Assembly: GCA_949298535.1 (NCBI GenBank)
Contig: CASFXA010000017.1
Location: 1 to 43,283 of the forward strand
Source of the DNA: an uncultured Oscillospiraceae bacterium
Lineage (GTDB): Bacteria > Bacillota > Clostridia > Oscillospirales > Ruminococcaceae
Reading direction: 5' to 3'
DNA length: 43,283 nucleotides
A program made the translations under genes and the position numbers. Of the stretch, positions 32,272 through 41,140 are shown one piece after another. The notes beneath the pieces were generated by a model that saw nothing but the letters and a program-made list of their open reading frames with translations, did no database searches and was not told the DNA's origin. Position 1 is the stretch's first letter. Each line of letters begins with the position of its first letter.

Positions 32272-35200
32272 TTATCCTCTTGGGCCTCCGTGGCCAGGAC
32301 CCGCTGCAGCAGGGCCCTGCTCCGGAACGGGGACTTCACTTTCCGGTGTTGGTTCCTCCCCGTCAGGACCTGGCGGCAAAGGGGCCGCGTCAGAATCACT
32401 GCTCTGGGAGCTGGGAAGTTCCTCCTCAGAAGAGGTGCTGCTGGAGGAGGAACTGGAGCTGCTTTGAGAGCTGGAGCTACCGGAGGAAGAACTGGAACCG
32501 CCCTGAGAACTGGAACTGCTGGAAGGGCTGGAGCTGGAACCGCTGGAACTGGAACTGCTGGGCAGAGACGTCTCCCCGCTTGAAGACGCGCTGCTGGATG
32601 ATGACGAACCGGAACTGCTGGGGCTGGAACTACTGGAAGGGCTGGAACTACTGGAAGGGCTGGAGCTGCTGGAAGGGCTGGAGCTGCTGGAGCTGGAGGA
32701 AGGCAGGGAACCGGGGGAAGAGGACTGCTGAAGCTCCTTGATAATCTGTTGTGTTTCATCCCAGCTATGGGAATCCCACACATCCTCCTGGGAGAATCCG
32801 GCATCGGAGACGATCTTTTTCCGCTCCGCAATCAGGGAGGACATCTTGCTGTAGGAAAATCCCCGTTCGCTCTCGTTGAGCCACATCCGGTTGGACTGAT
32901 ACAGATCCTCCCGGCGGGCCTCATCAATAGCCGCGCTGATCTCCGCCCAAGTGCCGTACTGGTCGGAATCCACTCCCCACTCTCTGGCCAATTCCTTGCG
33001 GTCTTTCATCAGATTTTCCAAATCCCGTACGGAAAGTCCAGAGTCGCCGCTGTCCAGCCACTTGGGATTATCTTTAATCAATTGCTCCGCTTCATTTCCC
33101 GCAGAGGGAGATGAACCAGAGGATGTACTGGAGGAGCCGGAGGAACTGGAAGGCAGCTGCGCCCCATATTCCTCCATCCGCTCCTCAATGAGAGCCTCGA
33201 TGCGGCTCCATCTGCCGGCGGAATAGATCTCACTGTCGGTGAGCCACTCCTCCGCCAGGCTCCGCCGCTCTTCCGCCAGACTCAAACGCTTTGAGAGGGA
33301 CAGGTCCTGCTCGCTGGAGGACAGGTAGAGGCGGAACATCTCCTGCCGCTGCTCGATGAGATAGAGCATACTGTCCAGCGACAGCTGTGACTGCTCATCG
33401 CTGGTGAGATACTTCTGGGCGTCCTGCTGCCGCTGAGCGGACAGGGTTGCCTGCTCCTCCGCGGACAGACCGTTTTTCTCCTCATCAGTGAGCCATTTCC
33501 CGCTGCTGGCGGCCGCGGAGGCAGCTGCCTGCTCCTCCGCCTGCCGTTCCGATTCCTGAGCCTTGGAGATGGCGGCATACCATTCGGCGGGCATCACCGG
33601 ATTGTAGTTGATGGTTGCTCCGGCGGTATCCACCTCTGTGCTTTCCCCATCCCGCACCTTCCGGGCAAACACCACAAAACGGGCGATCCGTTCGCCGCTC
33701 TCGCTGCGGAAGGAATAATCGCAGGTGGACAACGTGAGAAGCAAGTCGCTGGGCAGCACATCCACGGTGGTATTGATGAGGCTGCGTTCCTTGATCTGAT
33801 TGACATAGTTCATCAGATCCTCGTCGCTGTCCTTCTCAATAAAGTTGTGGTAATTGAAATCCGGATCATCCTTTTTACACACCACAATGCCGAAAATCTT
33901 GTAGGTGCCGGTGTAATAAACACTGTCATACTGCACCAGGGGATGTTCCCGGTAGTAAGAGATGGACTTATAGTTGAGCAGTTCTCCAAACATCTGTCCG
34001 TCATTCATGTTATGGGCATAAATGACGGTATTGGTGCTGGGGGCCCGCTGATCCACCCGGAAGTCCACAAAGGGAACGCCATGGTTGTTGCTGGCCCGGG
34101 TGAAGTCCCGCCGTTCATAATAGCTATTATCCACCGTCTGCACCACGGCATAGTCCACCTGAGTGTCCTCAATTTTGATCCATCCGGCGATGTCCTCGTT
34201 CTGCGCATACAGATTTGCGAATTTGGGCAGATAAGCCGCAGGATACCCGTCAATCATCGCGGCATCGGAAGCGGTGATGTCGTCGCTGATAAGCCCGCGA
34301 AGCTCTTCCGACAGCTTGCGGTTGTTGTACCGCTCCAGGTAAACGCTTCCGATATACACCAGACAGCTGAGAAAGACCGCCAGACACACCGCCACCGCAA
34401 TCACCCGGATCTTATCGTTGGAGGTGAGCTTTCCTGCCCGAAACCGCTGCATCAGGCTGGTTTTTTCTGTGGGTTTTTCTTCCATTTGGGAGGCATCCCT
34501 CTCCTTACTGGCTCCAGCCTTTTTCCCAAGGCCAAAGCGGGATTGGGCCAAATGAAAAACGCCCTGAAACAGCGGCGCCTTTGCCCTGCCGTTTCCAACC
34601 TTCAGCGCTTCCTCCGCCGGGACGCCGCCTGGCATCTGCTCCCCCTGCACGCCATAGAGGCGCAGCATATTCAGCGCGTGGAGAACCGCAATCTCCCGTT
34701 GCTCTTCCCCGTCTCCATCCCCCAGCCGCAGCTGACGCCGCCAAACCTGTTCCCCGTTGGTCAGGGCCAGATAAACCACCCCCGACGGTTTGGAGGGATC
34801 GGCAGATTTGCCCACCGAAGCGGTGATGGAAATGCCCAATGAAGACCCTGCCGCTTGACGGGCTTTGAGCGCCATGGCGGCAGCGGCCTGGCGGCTGATG
34901 GTTCCGCAGGAGGACAGCAATTTTTTGGAAATATCCAGCGTTTCCAATTTGGCTCGATTATAGAATACCCCGGAAACGCCGTCTAAAACCCGTCCGCTGT
35001 CAGGAAGCTGAAGAATTTTTTGGCTGAGCAACCCGCCGGTGCCAGATTCCGCCACCGCGATGGTCAAGCCCGCTCCGGCAAGGACCTCCCAAACAGCGGC
35101 AGCCATGGACTGCCGTTTGCTGCTGTAAAGACAAGGGCCCAGCGCCTCAGCCAGCTTTTCATACAGACGATCCAGCTTCTCCTCCGCCTGCTGGCGGCTG

Positions 35201-35919
35201 CTGCCTCCCGTCTCGGCAGTGATTTCATAATCTCCCGCTGTATACCGATAGTCCACCCGGGGATCCTCCAGGCGGAGAAAGGGTTCCAGCAGCTGGGCGA
35301 CGGATTTGCTCCCCACCTCTGCTGCCTTCAGGGTCATCCGCACCGCTGTGGGGCCGCCGTCCTTCTCTATAGGGCGCTGGCGATCCCGAAGCATATTGGA
35401 AAAACGAACCAGCAGCTGCTCCACGTCATGATTAAACACCAGATGCAGCTCGCTGGGGCTGGCAGGCAGCACCAGCAGCATCTGCTGCCTGGCCGCCAGC
35501 ACATATCCCTGCACAAACCCGCTGCTGTTGGGCAGCAGCAGCGCGCTCTGAGGAAGCCGCGCGTAACATTCCAGTTCTTCCGGAGAAATTTCCCCGCCGG
35601 TGCGCTGCAGATGTTCCTGCACCAAAGACAGCGCGGTTTTATTCACCTTTGTCTCCAGATGGAGACCCCGGGCCACCACCTGGCAAACCGCTGCCGCCGC
35701 CTGGGGCTGAGGAGCGGTGAGCAGCACCACCAGCTGTGTGTGACGGGAACAGGTCCGCACCTGCTCAAAAAGTTCCTCCCCGTCAGCGGCGGATACCGCC
35801 GTCCCGTCAGCCTGAATCTTCAGCCGCTCCAACGCCTGATGGAGATAAGTCATACTGGCCTGGAAAAAATCGCCGTATGCTGCGGCGTCTCCCACGGCCA
35901 GCAAAACTGCTTTCATCAA
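32272..35919 (-). CDS. CinA-class B sortase fusion protein with helical repeats and Ser-rich tail
   Basis: A single uninterrupted 1215-codon frame. Residues 1-170: CinA N-terminal molybdopterin-binding-like domain (KAVLLAVGD, NSSGFVQGY, LPASPSELHLVFNHDVE). 272-423: CinA C-terminal deamidase-like domain (AVAESGTGGLLSQKILQLP, VFYNRAKLETL). 504-526: one membrane helix after a basic stretch, so CinA is cytoplasmic. 555-755: class B sortase with NNHGVPFVDFR, His636 (IYAHNMNDG), Cys733 (TLSTC) and Arg747 (RFVVFAR), all intact. 805-1060: about seven ~28-residue helical repeats. 1066-1170: serine-rich tail, then a Pro/Gly end. The CinA motifs are eroded (ESGTGG for ESCTGG; no GPGG). No LPXTG-like substrate is in the window. 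Last gene behind thiI (27 bases). Confidence 0.92.
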   Translation of the reverse strand: MMKAVLLAVGDAAAYGDFFQASMTYLHQALERLKIQADGTAVSAADGEELFEQVRTCSRHTQLVVLLTAPQPQAAAAVCQVVARGLHLETKVNKTALSLVQEHLQRTGGEISPEELECYARLPQSALLLPNSSGFVQGYVLAARQQMLLVLPASPSELHLVFNHDVEQLLVRFSNMLRDRQRPIEKDGGPTAVRMTLKAAEVGSKSVAQLLEPFLRLEDPRVDYRYTAGDYEITAETGGSSRQQAEEKLDRLYEKLAEALGPCLYSSKRQSMAAAVWEVLAGAGLTIAVAESGTGGLLSQKILQLPDSGRVLDGVSGVFYNRAKLETLDISKKLLSSCGTISRQAAAAMALKARQAAGSSLGISITASVGKSADPSKPSGVVYLALTNGEQVWRRQLRLGDGDGEEQREIAVLHALNMLRLYGVQGEQMPGGVPAEEALKVGNGRAKAPLFQGVFHLAQSRFGLGKKAGASKERDASQMEEKPTEKTSLMQRFRAGKLTSNDKIRVIAVAVCLAVFLSCLVYIGSVYLERYNNRKLSEELRGLISDDITASDAAMIDGYPAAYLPKFANLYAQNEDIAGWIKIEDTQVDYAVVQTVDNSYYERRDFTRASNNHGVPFVDFRVDQRAPSTNTVIYAHNMNDGQMFGELLNYKSISYYREHPLVQYDSVYYTGTYKIFGIVVCKKDDPDFNYHNFIEKDSDEDLMNYVNQIKERSLINTTVDVLPSDLLLTLSTCDYSFRSESGERIARFVVFARKVRDGESTEVDTAGATINYNPVMPAEWYAAISKAQESERQAEEQAAASAAASSGKWLTDEEKNGLSAEEQATLSAQRQQDAQKYLTSDEQSQLSLDSMLYLIEQRQEMFRLYLSSSEQDLSLSKRLSLAEERRSLAEEWLTDSEIYSAGRWSRIEALIEERMEEYGAQLPSSSSGSSSTSSGSSPSAGNEAEQLIKDNPKWLDSGDSGLSVRDLENLMKDRKELAREWGVDSDQYGTWAEISAAIDEARREDLYQSNRMWLNESERGFSYSKMSSLIAERKKIVSDAGFSQEDVWDSHSWDETQQIIKELQQSSSPGSLPSSSSSSSSPSSSSSPSSSSSPSSSSSPSSSGSSSSSSASSSGETSLPSSSSSSGSSSSPSSSSSSQGGSSSSSGSSSSQSSSSSSSSSTSSEEELPSSQSSDSDAAPLPPGPDGEEPTPESEVPVPEQGPAAAGPGHGGPRG
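32623..32694 (-). repeat. four tandem 18-bp repeats coding SPSSSS units
   Basis: Four head-to-tail 18-bp units (32623-32640, 32641-32658, 32659-32676, 32677-32694) encode Pro-Ser blocks in the tail of the CinA-sortase protein. The units keep the reading frame, so slippage would change tail length without breaking the gene. Confidence 0.8.
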
Positions 35920-35946
35920 TTTGTTTTCCTCCCTTTTTCCTTGGGG

Positions 35947-37146
35947 TCAGATTTCACGATAGCCGCTGTAGCGGCGGGACAAAACCACCAGCTCCGCCTC
36001 GTCCACCGCCCGCTGAAACAGCTCCGGCTCCAGCGCCATCTTTTCCTCGATGGCCGATACATCCGCCGGACGGGGCTTGGTTTTGGGATGCCGTGGGGTA
36101 AAGACGGTGCAGCAATCCTCATAAGGGAGGATGGAGGTGTCGAAGGTATCGATCTTCCGGGCAATGCGGATGATCTCCTCCTTGTCCATGCCGATGAGGG
36201 GCCGCAGCACCGGCAGTTCTGTCACCCCATCGGTGCAGGCCAGCGCCGGCAGGGTCTGACTGGCTACCTGGGCGAGGCTTTCCCCGGTGATCAGGCCGCC
36301 ACATTCCTCCCGCCGGGCAATGGCCCCGGCAATGCGCATCATGGCCCGGCGCATCAGCAGGGTGAAGTAATCCTCCGGGCCCCGCTGCCGCAGCTGTTCC
36401 TGAATTTCGGTGAAGGGCACCACAAACAGCCGGATTTTACCGGTATAGGGGAGCAGCTTTTCTCCCAAAGAAATCACCTTCTGCCGGGCCCGGTCACTGG
36501 TGTAGGGAGGACTGGCGAAGTGAATGGCGATCAGCTCCAGCCCCCGCTTGGCCATCATGTAGCCCGCCACCGGGCTGTCAATGCCCCCGGAAAGGAGCAG
36601 CGCCGCCCGGCCGGAGGTGCCCACCGGCATCCCCCCTGCGCCAGGCAATTGATCGGTATGTACATAAGCGGCGGTTTCCCGGATCTCCACCGTCACGGTG
36701 ACATCAGGATGCTCCACATCCACCCGCAGATGGGGAAACGCCTCCAGCAGCTCTCCCCCCAGCTCCCGGCAAATCTCCGGAGAGGTCATGGGGAACAGCT
36801 TATCCGCCCGCTTCGCCTCCACCTTGAAGGTGCGGGCTTCCTCCAGGGCCGGAGCCAGATATTCCCGGCTTTTGGCGCAGATGTCCTCAAAATTTTTCTC
36901 CACAATGCAGGCTCTGGTCAGCGCCGCGATACCGAACACCGTTTGAAGGCGGCTGACCAGCTGGTCCATGTCCACATCTTCCCTCTGAGGCTCCACATAA
37001 AGGGTGGACTGCTTCTTCCAGATGTGGAAAGGCCCCAGATCTTCAATGCGCCGCTTCATATTCTTAATCATCACGTCCTCAAAATTGTGGCGGTTCAGCC
37101 CCTTGAGGACCACTTCTCCGCTTTTCAGCAGGACCAGTTCCTTCAT
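35947..37146 (-). CDS. thiI: tRNA 4-thiouridine sulfurtransferase ThiI
   Basis: Makes s4U8 in tRNA (and can serve thiazole synthesis) by adenylating the uridine and taking sulfur from a cysteine desulfurase. It has 399 residues. A ferredoxin-like/THUMP region fills about 1-165 (GIAALTRACIVEKNFEDI, RTFKVEAKRADK). The PP-loop SGGIDSPVAGYMM starts at 186 and GESLAQVASQT follows. It ends after CCTVFTPRHPKTKP, without the rhodanese domain of the E. coli protein, as in most Firmicutes. The adjacent desulfurase gene, 43 bases upstream, parallels the B. subtilis NifZ-ThiI pair. Confidence 0.96.
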   Translation of the reverse strand: MKELVLLKSGEVVLKGLNRHNFEDVMIKNMKRRIEDLGPFHIWKKQSTLYVEPQREDVDMDQLVSRLQTVFGIAALTRACIVEKNFEDICAKSREYLAPALEEARTFKVEAKRADKLFPMTSPEICRELGGELLEAFPHLRVDVEHPDVTVTVEIRETAAYVHTDQLPGAGGMPVGTSGRAALLLSGGIDSPVAGYMMAKRGLELIAIHFASPPYTSDRARQKVISLGEKLLPYTGKIRLFVVPFTEIQEQLRQRGPEDYFTLLMRRAMMRIAGAIARREECGGLITGESLAQVASQTLPALACTDGVTELPVLRPLIGMDKEEIIRIARKIDTFDTSILPYEDCCTVFTPRHPKTKPRPADVSAIEEKMALEPELFQRAVDEAELVVLSRRYSGYREI

Positions 37147-37189
37147 CCCTTTTCTCTCCTCCATAACGCCGGTAACGGCGGATTCTTTC

Positions 37190-38329
37190 TCAGGGCCGCA
37201 CCCGGGCGATCTCCCGGGCTCCTCTGGCCAGACAGGCGCAGAAATGTTCCACGTCCTCCCGGGTGTTGTCCCGGCACAGGCTCACCCGTACGGCGCTGTC
37301 CACCCGTTCCAACGGCAGGCCCATAGCGGTGAGAACATGGCTTCGCGCTCCTTTGGAACAGGCGGAGCCGCTGGAAACATAAATCCCAAATTGTTCCAGA
37401 TAGTGGATCATCACCTCGGAGCGGATGCCGGGAACAGACAGGTTCGTAATATAAGGTGCGCCATCCAGCGGGGAATTGATGCATACGCCGGGAATTTCCC
37501 CGCATCTTTCCAGCAAAAGCTGCCGCAGCTCCTGATAGCGGGCCATATGGTTCTTCTGCCCAGCCCAGATCTCCTCCGCAGCCAAACCAAACCCGCAGAT
37601 GCCCGGAACGTTCTCCGTGCCGGGATGAAAACCCTGTTCCTGGGGGGAGCCGTAATAGAGGGGCTGCACCCGGACACCTTTGCGGTGATACAAAGCCGCC
37701 ACCCCCTTGGGGCCATGGATCTTGTGGCCGCTGATGGTCACCAGATCCAGCTTCCAGCTCTCGGGGGCGATGGGCAGCCGCCCAAAGCTCTGGACGCAAT
37801 CCCCATGGACCAGCACTTTGGGGTTGTTCCGCTTGGCCAGCCGGGCAATGGTCCGCAGGTCGTTGACGGCGCCGGTTTCACTGTTGACGTGCATCACCGA
37901 CACCAGCACGGTGTTCTCATCCACCTGGGCCGCCACCTCCTGGGGATCCAAAGAGCCGTCAGGCCGGGGGGCCACCCGCACCACCTGAAACCCTTCCTTC
38001 TCCAGCTGCGCCGCAGCGGCCAGCAGGGAATCATGCTCCACCGCCGTGGTCACCACCTTGCGCCCTCCATGCCTGTTGGCCCGGACGCCTCCCAAGATCG
38101 CAAGATTATTGGCCTCGCTGCCGCAGGAGGTGAAAGCGATCTCCTCCCGCCGGGCTCCCAGCACCGCCGCCACCTGTTCCCTGGCGGCGGTCATCCGCTG
38201 TTCCGCCAAAAAACCCTTTCGGTGCAGGGAGGACGGATTGCCGTATTCCTCGGTCATCATATGGTGTATCAGCGCCGCTACCGACTCAGACACCCTGGTG
38301 GTGGCGCTGTTATCCAGATAAGTCTCCAC
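37190..38329 (-). CDS. cysteine desulfurase (NifS/IscS family; NifZ-like by context)
   Basis: PLP enzyme of 379 residues that takes sulfur from cysteine and holds it as a persulfide. Seen: YLDNSATTRVSESV at the start, the cofactor histidine in TTAVEHDSLL, the PLP lysine in ISGHKIHGPKG, the catalytic cysteine loop SSGSACSKGARSHVL, and VRVSLCRDNT near the end. The start is GTG at 38329 (VETYLDNS), where GGGAAG lies at suitable distance; an earlier TTG has no site. Next to thiI, so its main job is likely sulfur supply for tRNA thiolation. First gene of a three-gene operon. Confidence 0.94.
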   Translation of the reverse strand: METYLDNSATTRVSESVAALIHHMMTEEYGNPSSLHRKGFLAEQRMTAAREQVAAVLGARREEIAFTSCGSEANNLAILGGVRANRHGGRKVVTTAVEHDSLLAAAAQLEKEGFQVVRVAPRPDGSLDPQEVAAQVDENTVLVSVMHVNSETGAVNDLRTIARLAKRNNPKVLVHGDCVQSFGRLPIAPESWKLDLVTISGHKIHGPKGVAALYHRKGVRVQPLYYGSPQEQGFHPGTENVPGICGFGLAAEEIWAGQKNHMARYQELRQLLLERCGEIPGVCINSPLDGAPYITNLSVPGIRSEVMIHYLEQFGIYVSSGSACSKGARSHVLTAMGLPLERVDSAVRVSLCRDNTREDVEHFCACLARGAREIARVRP

Positions 38330-38765
38330 TGCCTTTCTTCCCTTCCCGGACAGCAGCTCCGGCTGCCGCCGCTGTATTGTTGGACCCCCTGGGCCCAAAC
38401 CCAATCAATGACATTTTATTTTAGCATAAAAACCGCCTGCTGTGTTGATTTTCATGATTTGTTTACAGTTTTTCTCCCACCTGACCTTTTCCGTCTCCCT
38501 CTTCTCCCCTGATTTTGTCACAATCACTTCTTTTTAAGGGATTTTTACCAAATCGATCTTCCTTTTAACCGATAAAAGCCTGTTTCAAACCCTTCATTTG
38601 GAACCATCAAAACAGCGGGCGGGAGGAAAATTCAGAAAAATCTGCCGGAAGTCTTTCCATTTTTCTCTTTTTTGGGTATGATAATACAGAAACGGGGAAA
38701 AAGGAACCATCTTTTTTCTCCAAAATCTGTAGCCGCACTGGCGGCGGAATGGAAGTTTTGGCAAT
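38330..38765. other. divergent intergenic region, desulfurase operon / peptide-binding protein
   Basis: On the minus strand TGCTAAAAT (38426-38418) is a likely extended -10 for the desulfurase-thiI operon, about 90 bases before its GTG. On the plus strand TATGATAAT near 38677-38685 is a candidate -10 for the peptide-binding protein gene. No other feature or credible ORF is seen. Confidence 0.45.
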
Positions 38766-40526
38766 ATGAGGAAATTTCTTGCAATGACACTGGCGGCGGC
38801 GCTGATGCTGCTGGCCGGCTGCGGGGAAGAAGAAGCATCGGTCACCCCCGCGCCGGTGGTGGAGAGCGCTCTGAATATTCAGCTGGGGGGAGAGCCGGAA
38901 TCCCTGGATCCCGCCTTTGCACAAACCGCGGCGGAGCAAAGCTATCTGCTCCATATTTTAGAGGGGCTGGTGACCCTTTCCGAAGGGATGGAACCTGTGC
39001 CCGCCGTGGCGGAAAGCTGGCAAAAAGGGCTCAACGACGAGGGGCTTACTGTCTATACCTTTCAGCTGAGCGATCAGGCGAAATGGAGCGACGGTCAGGC
39101 GGTCACCCCCCAGGATTTTATTTACGCCTGGAAACGGGTTCTCTCTCCGGAAACCGCTTCCCCTCTGGCCTATGAACTCTATCCCATTCTCAACGCCCAG
39201 GCGGTGGCGGAAGGGACCATGGAAGCCGACGAGCTGGGCGTTTCCGCCAGCGAGGACGGCGCGCTGATGGTCACCCTGGGATGGGATTGTCCGGATTTTC
39301 TCACCCGGCTGGCCTCCCCGGTTTTCGCTCCCCTGCGGGAGGATGTGGTTTCCGCCAATCCGGAAGGATGGGCCAACGACGTGGAGCAATATCCCTGCAA
39401 CGGGCCTTATCAAATCGAGGAATGGCTCCACGACCAGAGCCTCACCCTCACAGCCAACGACCAATACCGGGACCCTCAGGCGGCGGCCACGGAGACCATC
39501 AATTTTGTCCTTTCCGACGATCAGCAGGCAGTAGCGGAAGCCTACAGGAACGGGACCATTCTTTTTGCCAAGACGCTTCCCCTGCTGGAACTGGAGGAAG
39601 CGGAGGATTCCCAGCTGTGCCATCAGCCTTTGATGGGAACCTATTCCCTGGTTTTTCGGGCCGGGCGCGAAGGATATGGAGACCCACTGGTGCGTCAGGC
39701 CCTGTCCATGGTGCTGAACCGGAACGAACTCACCGCCCAGCTGCGGGACGGCAGCACTGCGGCGGAGGCTCTGATTCCTCAGGGAACCACCGGGGAGGAA
39801 GGGGATTTCCGCAAAGAGGGGGGAGCCCTTCTGGAAAGCTACGGAGAGGACTCCTCTGAAGCCGCCCTGGAGCTGCTCAGGGAAGCCGGATGGGAAAACC
39901 CTTCGGAACTGCCCACCCTTGTTTACCTCACCAACGACAGTTCCCTCCATACCCGCATTGCGGAATATGTCTGCGGCGTGTGGGAACAAAAGCTGGGGCT
40001 GAAAACTGAAATCCAGATTTTGGGCTGGAACGACTATCAGCAGGCCCTGACAGAGGGGGATTTCGACGTCACCCGAAGCGCTTTCCTCTCCACCCACACT
40101 GATCCGGGCGCTTTCCTGTTGGGATGGATCACCGACGGCGCTCAGAATGTCACCGGCTACAGCAGCGCCGCCTTCGATCAGCTGGTGGCCGGAGGATATG
40201 GCGCGGAGGTTCTCGCCATTCCCCAGGAGGAGCCGGAAGCCTCAGAGGAAGAGGAAAAGGAAACCTCCCAGGAGGAGGAGCCAGCCTCCGCTCCGGCTGA
40301 GGAGGAGAGTGGCGAAGAGGAATCCACAGAGGAAGAGCCCCAGGAGCAGCCTTCCAAAATCCAGCTGCTTCATCAGGCGGAGCAGCTGCTGGTGCAGAAG
40401 GATCGGGCAGTCGTCCCTCTGTTCTGGTATGGCCAGGAGTATCTGGCGGCGGATCAGCTGATGAATTGGTGCGACTATCCCAACGGCTGGAATCTCTTTG
40501 TGGGAGCCTATACCGAAGAAGAATAA
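38766..40526 (+). CDS. peptide ABC transporter substrate-binding lipoprotein (OppA/DppA type)
   Basis: A 586-residue exported lipoprotein with lipobox LLAGC (Cys19), which captures peptides or similar solutes outside the cell. Family marks: LNIQLGGEPESLDPAFAQT, LVTLSEGMEPVPAVAESW, YTFQLSDQAKWSDGQAVTPQDFIYAWKR and NGPYQIEEW. Odd: residues 487-530 are an almost purely Glu/Ser/Pro insertion within the C-terminal lobe, splitting the usual fold. No permease or ATPase genes accompany it, so it is an orphan binding protein served by a transporter elsewhere. The ribosome site is weak (GGAAG). Confidence 0.92.
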   Translation: MRKFLAMTLAAALMLLAGCGEEEASVTPAPVVESALNIQLGGEPESLDPAFAQTAAEQSYLLHILEGLVTLSEGMEPVPAVAESWQKGLNDEGLTVYTFQLSDQAKWSDGQAVTPQDFIYAWKRVLSPETASPLAYELYPILNAQAVAEGTMEADELGVSASEDGALMVTLGWDCPDFLTRLASPVFAPLREDVVSANPEGWANDVEQYPCNGPYQIEEWLHDQSLTLTANDQYRDPQAAATETINFVLSDDQQAVAEAYRNGTILFAKTLPLLELEEAEDSQLCHQPLMGTYSLVFRAGREGYGDPLVRQALSMVLNRNELTAQLRDGSTAAEALIPQGTTGEEGDFRKEGGALLESYGEDSSEAALELLREAGWENPSELPTLVYLTNDSSLHTRIAEYVCGVWEQKLGLKTEIQILGWNDYQQALTEGDFDVTRSAFLSTHTDPGAFLLGWITDGAQNVTGYSSAAFDQLVAGGYGAEVLAIPQEEPEASEEEEKETSQEEEPASAPAEEESGEEESTEEEPQEQPSKIQLLHQAEQLLVQKDRAVVPLFWYGQEYLAADQLMNWCDYPNGWNLFVGAYTEEE

Positions 40527-40537
40527 AAAACAGATTT

Positions 40538-40576
40538 TGCCGGGGCGGAAACAGAAAGTTTTCCCCCGGCATTTTT
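40538..40576 (+). terminator. terminator after the peptide-binding protein gene
   Basis: TGCCGGGG/CCCCGGCA stem (40538-40545 with 40564-40571), 18-base loop and a T run. Confidence 0.75.
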
Positions 40577-41073
40577 CCTCCGGTAGGAAGCTCACCCTCA
40601 TTTTGGCGCCGGGGCCCTGGACATTTGCGTGCCCGCATCTTGGGACCTCGCAACCGGACCCTTTTTACAGAGGTTCCTGCCGCCCTGTTCCATAGAGCAA
40701 ATCTTCTTTTGAACATGAGATCGGTCAAATGTGAAGCCCCCGAACTCCAGTGTTTTCCGTATCGGCTCCCCAGCTCTGCGAAGCAGCGTGGCCGTCCTGT
40801 ATCCCTTCGGTTTGATGTTCTCCCTGATTTTCCTTCCCCTTCCCCCAGGATGCTCCCCTCCCCCGATGGAGAATCGGACGAAGCCCTGAAAGAGCCGCCG
40901 CGGCATCTTCTGTCAGCTGAAACGGCATCTTTTCTTTCGCGGACCGCAAACGGGGGGAAGAAATTCCTTCTGCCAAAACAGCATGACCGCTGATCGCTTT
41001 TCTTCCCCGGCGCTTTTCCTCCCTTTCCACTTCCCTGGAGGAGGGGATTTCGCCGCGTGTAAGGAAAGAAGAA

Positions 41074-41109
41074 AGGAGCGTTTCCCCGCCATTTCAGGGA
41101 AACGCTCCT
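41074..41109 (-). terminator. terminator after the M23 peptidase gene
   Basis: A perfect 13-bp stem (41109-41097 with 41086-41074), 10-base loop, then TTTCTTCTTT on the minus strand, about 30 bases past the stop codon. Confidence 0.8.
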
Positions 41110-41140
41110 GTTTTGTCTCTAAAGCAGCCTCCATCCTCCA

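Larger units (their letters stand above)
40527..41140. other. intergenic region between convergent genes
   Basis: 614 bases with a terminator at each end. The open frames between are short, overlapping and without ribosome binding sites. I see no RNA gene or repeat I can defend, though a small undetected RNA is possible. Confidence 0.5.

Noticed and set aside
32400-32720. Ser-rich stretch as a frameshift artefact
   Set aside because: The frame stays open on both sides, codons alternate among several serine codons and the tail ends at a stop just before a good terminator, so it is probably real coding sequence.
35020-37326. 768-codon plus-strand frame opposite thiI and the CinA part
   Set aside because: Antisense shadow crossing two well supported genes.
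40466-41030. Several short open frames between the peptide-binding protein and the M23 gene
   Set aside because: They overlap each other on both strands, lack start signals and show no conserved motif.
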